Source: Anaerolineales bacterium
GTDB taxonomy: Bacteria > Chloroflexota > Anaerolineae > Epilineales > JAANWY01
NCBI GenBank assembly: GCA_018263655.1
Contig: JAANWY010000318.1
Span: forward strand, 1 to 9,931
DNA length: 9,931 nt
Direction: 5' to 3'
The position numbers were made by a program, and so were the translations under genes. Position 1 is the first letter of the stretch, and the number at the start of each line of letters is the position of its first letter. Below the pieces are notes generated by a model. That model saw only the letters and a program-made list of their open reading frames with translations. It was not told the origin of the DNA and made no database searches. Shown one piece after another: positions 4,917-9,931 of this stretch.

Positions 4917-6230
4917 CGAACACGGAGCAACCCTCCGACGGGGCCTGTCCTGAACCCTTCGACAGGCTCAGGGCAGGCTCTGCCGAAGGGCGCGGAATGT
5001 CGCGCCCTGATGTGGATGTTGCTGCTAGCGCTGGGGATATTGAGCTGCACCGCGGGGACAATACCTGACCCTGCGCCAACGCCCCCCAACGCCGGCCCCA
5101 TCCGCATCGGCATCGTTGCTCCCATCTCCGGCTCCCTCGCTCGATTCGGCCAGGCGCACCTGCAAGGCTACGACGTCGCGCTCGAAGAGATCAACCAAGC
5201 CGGCGGTGTGCTAGGCCAGCCCCTCGAGCTCATATTCGAAGACGACGGCTCGACGCCGGCAGCGGCCGCCAAAGCCGTCGAGAAACTGGCCACGGAGAAG
5301 AACGTCCCGCTCATCATCGGCGCCTACTCCAGCTCCGCCACCCTGCTGGCCGCTGGCATGGCCGAGCGCCACCAGGTCCCCCTCATCATCCCCACCGCCG
5401 CAGCCGACGAAATCACCAAGCAGGGCTACCGCTGGGTCTTCCGCATCGCCGCCCCCTCGCAGGTGTATACAGAGACCCTGCTGGACTTCATGGACCAGAT
5501 CCACAGCCCAGAGCGGCTGGCCATCGTCTTCGAGAACACCGGCTTCGGCACCAGCGTGGCCGAGGCGGCCGAGCGCCAGGCCGGCGCTCGCGACATCGAC
5601 GTAGTCGCGTACCAGGCCTATCAAACCGGCGCTACCGGCTTTGAGCTACTCCTGAAAGAGGTAAAAACCACCGAGCCCGATGCCGTCCTCTTTGTATCAT
5701 ATCTGGATGACGCCGTCTCGCTGATGGAGCACAGTCGTGCTGTGGACTTCAATCCGCCGATGTTCGCCGCCGCCGGCGCCGGTTTCGGCCTGCCCGATTT
5801 CGTGATGTTGGCCGGCCCCGTCGCCGAGTATACCATTTCGGTGACCCAGTGGACGCCGGATGCACAATGGCCCGGCGTGGCCCAATTCACCGAACAATTC
5901 CGCGCGGAATATGGGTTCTCGCCACAGTACCATAGTGCTGAAGCCTACAGCGCGCTGCGGGTCGCCGTGGACGCGTTGGAACGGGCCGGCTCGCTCGATC
6001 GCGACACCATTCGCGACGCCCTCAACACGACGGACATGCTGTCCATCTTCGGCAACATCCGCTTCAATGAGCGTGGACAGAACCACCACCCGATGCTCGT
6101 CACCCAGGTGATTGATGGGCAGTTCGTGACCGTGTATCCTCCCGAGGTCGCCGCTCGGCCGCCCATCTACCCGGCGCCAAGCTGGAATGAGCGAGCGGAC
6201 CATTCCACCACGTCCGAGGGCCAACCATGA
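4914..6230 (+). CDS. LIV-type periplasmic-binding lipoprotein (Peripla_BP_6), putative sensor partner
   Basis: This 438-aa protein is a branched-chain-amino-acid/amide-type extracytoplasmic binding protein. The mature domain starts IRIGIVAPISGSLARFGQ (about residue 63) and shows family blocks GYDVALEEINQAGGVLGQPL, IIGAYSSSATLLAAGMAE, VPLIIPTAAADEIT and, near the end, RFNERGQNHHPMLVTQV. A hydrophobic stretch (about 32-44) ends in GILSC, giving Cys45 as the probable lipidated residue, so it is exported and membrane-anchored. The n-region is unusually long (~30 residues) because a 47-bp repeat lies in frame there, encoding VLNPSTGSGQALPK. The start is a TTG at 4914 with a strong AAAGGAG; the ATG at 5010 is a weaker alternative. 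Its TGA overlaps the ATG of the kinase (ATGA at 6227-6230). No permease or ATPase genes accompany it, so it more likely presents a ligand to the kinase than feeds a transporter. Ligand unknown. Confidence 0.88.
   Translation: MRTRSNPPTGPVLNPSTGSGQALPKGAECRALMWMLLLALGILSCTAGTIPDPAPTPPNAGPIRIGIVAPISGSLARFGQAHLQGYDVALEEINQAGGVLGQPLELIFEDDGSTPAAAAKAVEKLATEKNVPLIIGAYSSSATLLAAGMAERHQVPLIIPTAAADEITKQGYRWVFRIAAPSQVYTETLLDFMDQIHSPERLAIVFENTGFGTSVAEAAERQAGARDIDVVAYQAYQTGATGFELLLKEVKTTEPDAVLFVSYLDDAVSLMEHSRAVDFNPPMFAAAGAGFGLPDFVMLAGPVAEYTISVTQWTPDAQWPGVAQFTEQFRAEYGFSPQYHSAEAYSALRVAVDALERAGSLDRDTIRDALNTTDMLSIFGNIRFNERGQNHHPMLVTQVIDGQFVTVYPPEVAARPPIYPAPSWNERADHSTTSEGQP
4944..4990. repeat. 47-bp dispersed palindromic repeat inside the lipoprotein signal region
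   Basis: The element contains overlapping inverted repeats: CCTGTC/GACAGG (4944-4949, 4961-4966), CCTGA/TCAGG (4949-4953, 4968-4972) and CCCTTCG/CGAAGGG (4955-4961, 4984-4990). Its frames encode peptides such as PFDRLRAGSAEG, LNPSTGSGQALPKG and, on the other strand, PALSLSKGSGQ. From general knowledge these strings recur in unrelated predicted proteins of many bacteria, marking a dispersed intergenic DNA repeat rather than conserved protein. Here it lies within a translated region. Confidence 0.75.
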
Positions 6231-9109
6231 GTGTCTCTGCACCAGCTCCCCGAACCGACCCAGAGCAGCGCCAATTCGCCCGCCGGCCACGTCTTCGACA
6301 GCGCTCGGGACTTGCCTGGCGCATCATGGCCCTCTTCGCCATTTTCGCCGTCGCCTTACTCATTATCGTCGGCGTCGCGCTGACATTTCTCAGCTTCCGA
6401 AGCCAGCAAAGCGCTGTCACTCGCACGCAGCGTGAGATCGCCAAGCGCGCCGCTCTGGACGTGTCAGCATTTTTGTCCAGCGTAGAGCAGAGCCTGCTCA
6501 TCGTAGCCCAGACTCAGAACTTGGCGGACCTGGGACCATCTGAGCAGCGTCGTGCGTTGATGCAACTCCTGGAAGCGTTGTCCACTTTCGACGAGCTGAC
6601 TTACGTGGATGCTCTGGGCCAAGAGCGCGTGAAGGTTTCGCCCTACCATACCTTTACGTCCGGCGAGCTTAGCGTCCGCACCGATGACGTCCCCTTTCGA
6701 CGGGCCATGAGTGGCGAGCTGTATCTCAGCGCTGTCCGCTTCTCCAACTACAGCGGACAGCCCAGCGTCTGGCTGGCGCTCCCCGTGTCGGACCTGAGAC
6801 AAGAGACGGTCGGTGTCCTCATCGCATTGGTAAACTTCCACGAGATGTGGAATATTGTCACCGGGCTCCAGGTGGGTGAATCTGGCTATGCCTATGTGGT
6901 AGATGAAGACGGCCGCCTCATCGCATACCACGACATCTCGCCCGTGCTGCGCCGCGAAAACCTCAGCAGCCTGCCGACCGTGGCCGCCTTTCTGGAGGGA
7001 CAACCATCCACCTCTGAGTACGTCGGATTGGGAAATATCCGAGTCATCGGCGCACAGACACCTATCGCCGGCACGCCGTGGGCCGTCGTCGCAGAGTTAC
7101 CTACCGAAGAGGCATACGCCGGCCTGCGCCGGATGATGGGATGGTTGGGGTTGCTGCTCCTCAGCGCCATCGTCGTGGCCGCCGGCACGGGGCGCTATCT
7201 GGCTAACTACATCGTGTACCCCATCGAAGTGCTGCAAGCCGGCGCGGCCGTCATCGGGCAGGGCGACCTGAGCCACACCATCGACTTGAATACCGGCGAC
7301 GAAATCGAGGCTCTGGCCGAGGCCTTCAACACGATGTCGCACAACCTGCGTCGCTCGCGCGAGGAAATCGAGCGTTGGAACCGCGAACTGGAGGCCCTGG
7401 TTGAGGAACGAACAGCCGAGCTGCAATCGGCGAACTTGCAACTCCAGGCCCTAATCCGCGTCTCGCAACGCATCAACGCCGCACTGGCCCTGCCCGATGC
7501 GCTGGAGGCCGTGGCTAACGCGTCGCGGATCGTGCTGGGCGCCGGCCGTAGTGCCGTCTACCTGCTCGATCCAGAGACGGAGCGACTGGACTGTGCCCTG
7601 GCACAAGGGTTGTCGCCGGCATACGTCAAGGTTGTGCAGCAGTTCTACCGCGAGATTCCTGGCGGCGAGGTGATCGACAGCCGGCGCCCGCTAGTGATCC
7701 GCGACGCCGCCAACGACCCGCGCCTATCAGCCATCCACGACTCCGTGCGCCGCGAGGGTTACCGCTCGGTGGCGCTACTGCCGCTGGCTCACGGCGACGA
7801 GAGTCTCGGCATGCTCACCTTTTACCACGAAGAGGAGCGTGACTACAGCGCCCAGGATCTGGAACTCGCCCAGTCCTTCGCCAACCAGGCCGCCGTGGCC
7901 ATCAAGAACGCGCGCCTCTTCGATGCCATCAGCCAACGCGCCGCCGAACTGTCGGCCCTGTACGCGGTCACCAGCACGGTGAGCCAGTCACTGAACCTGG
8001 ACGAGGTGCTGGACGGTGCGCTGGACGAAGTCCTGACCGTGATGCGCGCCGACCGATCACCAGACGACAGTGCGTGCATCGGCTGGATCTACCTGATGGA
8101 CGAGGAGATGGAGGCGCTGACGCTGAGCGCCTACCAGGGCATTGACGCCGGCCAGACTGAGCAAGTGCGCCGATTGCAGTTCGGCGAGGGGTTCAGCGGC
8201 CGAGTGGCACAAAGCGGTCAGCCGTTGCTCGTCAGGAATATACACGATTATCATTCCGATCATCATTCCGAGGTAGCGCCCCATCCAGCAGCGTTGCAAG
8301 GCGGGCTACGCTCCTTCGCCGGTGCTCCCCTGGAGACGAAGGGACGCATCCTCGGCGTGCTTGGCGTCGCCAGTCGCGGCGATCGTCAGTTCACGCGCCG
8401 TGAGACTGATCTGCTGAGCTCTATCGGCCGGCAAATCGCGATCGCTGTCGAGAACGCCCGGCTGTACGACCAGAGCCGCGAGGTGGCGGTGCTGGAGGAG
8501 CGGAACCGGCTGGCCCGCGAAATCCACGACACGCTGGCTCAAGGCCTGACGGGCATCGTCGTGCAACTGGAAGCCGCCGAGCGTGTAGCCGTCAAGCGAC
8601 CTGAGCAGGCCGCCACCGCGTTGGAGCGGGCCAAGACGTTGGCGCGTCAGAGCTTAGAGGAGGCCCGGCGCTCGTTGTGGAACCTACGCCCGACGCCGCT
8701 AGAACACCTGTCGCTCAGCGAGGCGCTGGATCAGGAGGTCGTGCGTCTCGACGGTCGCAATGGCCTGGAAGCGCATTTCACAGTTGTGGGTGCAGAGCGC
8801 CGGCTCCCGTCGGATGACGAGCTCAACCTGTATCGCATCGCCCAGGAAGCGCTGAACAACGTCCACAAACACGCCCACGCCAACACCGTTAGCGTTGAAC
8901 TCGCCTTCAACAGCAGTGATTTGCAGCTCACGGTCGCCGACGACGGTATCGGCGACGTGGACGCCAGCCAGGAGTGCTCCAACGGCGGTCTGGGACTCGT
9001 CGGCATGCGCGAACGCGCCCATCTGGTGGATGGCGAGTTAAGGACTGAGAGTCCACCGCATGAGGGAACGAGAATCACGGTTGTCGTACCCACCCGGGAT
9101 CAGCGATGA
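6227..9109 (+). CDS. Membrane sensor histidine kinase, Cache-HAMP-GAF-GAF-HisKA_3-HATPase
   Basis: This 960-aa kinase senses signals outside and inside the cell and phosphorylates the regulator encoded next to it. Domain order: basic cytoplasmic tail (1-28); membrane helix 1 (about 31-56); an extracytoplasmic Cache-type sensor (about 57-302) with YVDALGQERVKVSPY and GESGYAYVVDEDGRLIAYHD; membrane helix 2 (about 304-321); HAMP (about 322-375). A coiled coil (376-412) leads to two GAF domains (about 420-562 and 571-745). The HisKA_3 dimerisation domain has RLAREIHDTLAQGL with phospho-acceptor His767. The ATPase domain has N-box EALNNVHKHAHA (Asn877/878), G1 DDGIG (905-909) and G2 GGLGLVGMRER (920-930). 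All catalytic boxes look intact. The ATG overlaps the lipoprotein stop and the TGA overlaps the regulator start, so the three are translationally coupled. A 12-base internal repeat enriches GAF2 in His near 675-683. Signal unknown. Confidence 0.95.
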   Translation: MSVSAPAPRTDPEQRQFARRPRLRQRSGLAWRIMALFAIFAVALLIIVGVALTFLSFRSQQSAVTRTQREIAKRAALDVSAFLSSVEQSLLIVAQTQNLADLGPSEQRRALMQLLEALSTFDELTYVDALGQERVKVSPYHTFTSGELSVRTDDVPFRRAMSGELYLSAVRFSNYSGQPSVWLALPVSDLRQETVGVLIALVNFHEMWNIVTGLQVGESGYAYVVDEDGRLIAYHDISPVLRRENLSSLPTVAAFLEGQPSTSEYVGLGNIRVIGAQTPIAGTPWAVVAELPTEEAYAGLRRMMGWLGLLLLSAIVVAAGTGRYLANYIVYPIEVLQAGAAVIGQGDLSHTIDLNTGDEIEALAEAFNTMSHNLRRSREEIERWNRELEALVEERTAELQSANLQLQALIRVSQRINAALALPDALEAVANASRIVLGAGRSAVYLLDPETERLDCALAQGLSPAYVKVVQQFYREIPGGEVIDSRRPLVIRDAANDPRLSAIHDSVRREGYRSVALLPLAHGDESLGMLTFYHEEERDYSAQDLELAQSFANQAAVAIKNARLFDAISQRAAELSALYAVTSTVSQSLNLDEVLDGALDEVLTVMRADRSPDDSACIGWIYLMDEEMEALTLSAYQGIDAGQTEQVRRLQFGEGFSGRVAQSGQPLLVRNIHDYHSDHHSEVAPHPAALQGGLRSFAGAPLETKGRILGVLGVASRGDRQFTRRETDLLSSIGRQIAIAVENARLYDQSREVAVLEERNRLAREIHDTLAQGLTGIVVQLEAAERVAVKRPEQAATALERAKTLARQSLEEARRSLWNLRPTPLEHLSLSEALDQEVVRLDGRNGLEAHFTVVGAERRLPSDDELNLYRIAQEALNNVHKHAHANTVSVELAFNSSDLQLTVADDGIGDVDASQECSNGGLGLVGMRERAHLVDGELRTESPPHEGTRITVVVPTRDQR
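8250..8270 (+). repeat. Short tandem repeat inside the GAF2 coding region
   Basis: ATCATTCCG occurs at 8250-8258 and again at 8262-8270, a 12-base (four-codon) period. It encodes the His-rich stretch YHSDHHSEV in the second GAF domain. It looks like an in-frame slippage duplication within a variable loop and does not disturb the reading frame. Confidence 0.55.
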
Positions 9110-9762
9110 TCCGCGTGCTCCTGGCCGACGACCACCACGTCGTACGCGAGGGTCTGGCCACCATCGTCGATCTAGAAGAGGATATAAGGGTGGTGGGACA
9201 GGCCGGCGACGGCGCAGAGGCGGTACGCCTGACCCTGGAGCATGAGCCCGACGTGGTGCTGATGGACCTGCAGATGCCGAACATGGACGGCGCTGAAGCG
9301 ATCCACCACATCCGCCAACAGCTTCTCGACGTCCGCATCCTGATTCTGACAACCTACGCCGACGAGGAGCACGTATTGGCCGGCATCAAAGCCGGCGCTC
9401 ACGGCTATCTGCTCAAAGACGCGAGCCCCGACCGATTGCTGGAAGCCATTCGCACCGTGTATCGCGGCGAGTCGTCCCTCGGCAGCGCTGTCGCCGCCAC
9501 AGTCCTGTCACGGTTCCGCGATGTTATGGCCGGCGGTAAAGCGCGCTTGAACGAGGAGGAGCCGGCCGATCAACTGCTGACCCCGCGGGAACAAGAGGTT
9601 CTTGAGTTGGTCGCTCAGGGCTTGCGCAACCAAGACATCGCCGAGGAGCTGGTGATCAGCGTGCGTACAGTGAAAGTGCACGTCAGCAATATTCTGGGCA
9701 AGCTAGGCGTGAACAACCGCACCGAGGCCGTTGCCGAAGCCCGCCGGCGCGGCTTCCTCTAG
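9106..9762 (+). CDS. NarL/FixJ-family response regulator
   Basis: This 218-aa cytoplasmic transcription factor has a receiver domain and a LuxR-type helix-turn-helix. Receiver residues are complete: acidic pair Asp8/Asp9, phospho-acceptor Asp54 in VVLMDLQMPNMDG, switch Thr82/Thr83 and Lys104 in GYLLKD. The DNA-binding domain runs from about residue 158 (LTPREQEVLELVAQGL) through the recognition-helix segment ISVRTVKVHVSNILGKLGVNNR to the C-terminus. Its ATG overlaps the kinase TGA (ATGA at 9106-9109), so it is the cognate partner of the HisKA_3 kinase, which is the kinase class that normally pairs with NarL-type regulators. Length and domain order are standard. Target promoters are unknown; autoregulation of the promoter near 4846 is possible, but no site can be assigned. 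Confidence 0.95.
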   Translation: MIRVLLADDHHVVREGLATIVDLEEDIRVVGQAGDGAEAVRLTLEHEPDVVLMDLQMPNMDGAEAIHHIRQQLLDVRILILTTYADEEHVLAGIKAGAHGYLLKDASPDRLLEAIRTVYRGESSLGSAVAATVLSRFRDVMAGGKARLNEEEPADQLLTPREQEVLELVAQGLRNQDIAEELVISVRTVKVHVSNILGKLGVNNRTEAVAEARRRGFL

Positions 9763-9770
9763 CCCCGCGT

Positions 9771-9812
9771 TTGCCGGACGAGGTCTCCCCGATATTGCTG
9801 GACGAGGTCTCC
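9771..9812. repeat. Two tandem 18-bp direct repeats after the regulator gene
   Basis: TTGCCGGACGAGGTCTCC (9771-9788) and TTGCTGGACGAGGTCTCC (9795-9812) match at 17 of 18 positions with a 24-bp period. They begin nine bases after the regulator stop codon. They could be a binding site for a protein, part of a longer dispersed repeat, or a small duplication. They show no inverted symmetry or T-run, so they are not a typical terminator. Confidence 0.75.
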
Positions 9813-9822
9813 TTCAATCACA

Positions 9823-9931
9823 GTGATCAACTGGGTGTGGCTGCTGACCATTGGTTGGTTGGTCGGATTGCGGCATATAGTGATCCAGCGCTGGCGGTGT
9901 GCCGACTGCGGCCATGAACTGACTTCGCCGG
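9823..9931 (+). CDS. Possible small membrane protein with zinc-ribbon start (cut by window edge)
   Basis: A GTG at 9823 opens a frame of 36 codons to the right edge. It begins MINWVWLLTIGWLVGLRHIV, a likely membrane helix, followed by RWRCADCGHEL, a CxxC knuckle typical of the first half of a zinc ribbon. This order is seen in small uncharacterised bacterial proteins. No strong ribosome-binding site precedes the GTG, and the second zinc-ligand pair would lie beyond the window, so the call is tentative. Confidence 0.4.
   Translation, partial: MINWVWLLTIGWLVGLRHIVIQRWRCADCGHELTSP

Noticed and set aside
4586..5068. A 160-codon plus-strand frame starting at the ATG behind the strong Shine-Dalgarno sequence
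   Set aside because: It runs through the inverted-repeat element, the promoter and the 47-bp repeat and ends inside the lipoprotein gene in another frame. The translation shows no recognisable family. The start signal is kept as a finding, not the gene.
5697..6290. A 197-codon minus-strand frame opposite the binding lipoprotein
   Set aside because: It is antisense to a well-supported Peripla_BP_6 gene and shows no domain.
9818..9828. ATCACAGTGAT palindrome as a terminator for the operon
   Set aside because: The five-base stem is too short, AT-rich and not followed by a T-run.
1..9931. CRISPR arrays, tRNA or rRNA genes
   Set aside because: No regularly spaced repeat longer than two units and no tRNA cloverleaf or rRNA signature was seen on either strand.

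Overview
The window is GC-rich bacterial chromosome with dense, short-spaced genes. The gene families together suggest a member of the Chloroflexota (Anaerolineae/Caldilineae-like): a LIV-type solute-binding lipoprotein ahead of a GAF/HisKA_3 kinase, a four-cysteine VKOR, a long pRiA4b ORF-3-like protein, a YghZ-type reductase and a widespread 47-bp palindromic repeat. This is inference; there is no rRNA or marker gene to confirm it.

Layout. Positions 1-2726 (+ strand) hold three unrelated metabolic or unknown genes: the 3' end of a DinB-family protein, a 413-aa pRiA4b ORF-3-like protein, and an aldo/keto reductase closely resembling E. coli YghZ (L-glyceraldehyde 3-phosphate reductase). Positions 2727-4484 (- strand) hold, in transcription order, a HipA-like kinase and a DUF3037 gene that overlap by 23 bp, then a vitamin K epoxide reductase (VKOR) homologue. 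A short relic resembling the C-terminus of a sugar ABC-transporter ATPase lies at the convergent junction near 2735-2812.

Positions 4485-4913 form a divergent intergenic region of about 430 bp that is rich in inverted repeats. It contains an 18-bp perfect inverted repeat flanked by 9-bp direct repeats (a possible MITE), four copies of GGTGATT, a strong Shine-Dalgarno sequence inside a hairpin, and a convincing extended -10 promoter firing rightward.

Positions 4914-9762 (+ strand) form a signalling operon with two ATGA stop/start overlaps: a LIV-type periplasmic-binding lipoprotein, a 960-aa membrane sensor histidine kinase (Cache-HAMP-GAF-GAF-HisKA_3-HATPase) and a NarL/FixJ response regulator. 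No transporter permease or ATPase gene is present, so the binding protein is most simply read as the extracytoplasmic sensory partner of the kinase. A 47-bp dispersed repeat lies in frame in the signal-peptide region of the binding protein.

The last ~170 bases carry an 18-bp tandem direct repeat and the start of a possible small membrane/zinc-ribbon protein cut by the window edge. The six-base palindrome GCCGGC is strongly iterated over most of the window but sparse in the first 2.7 kb.
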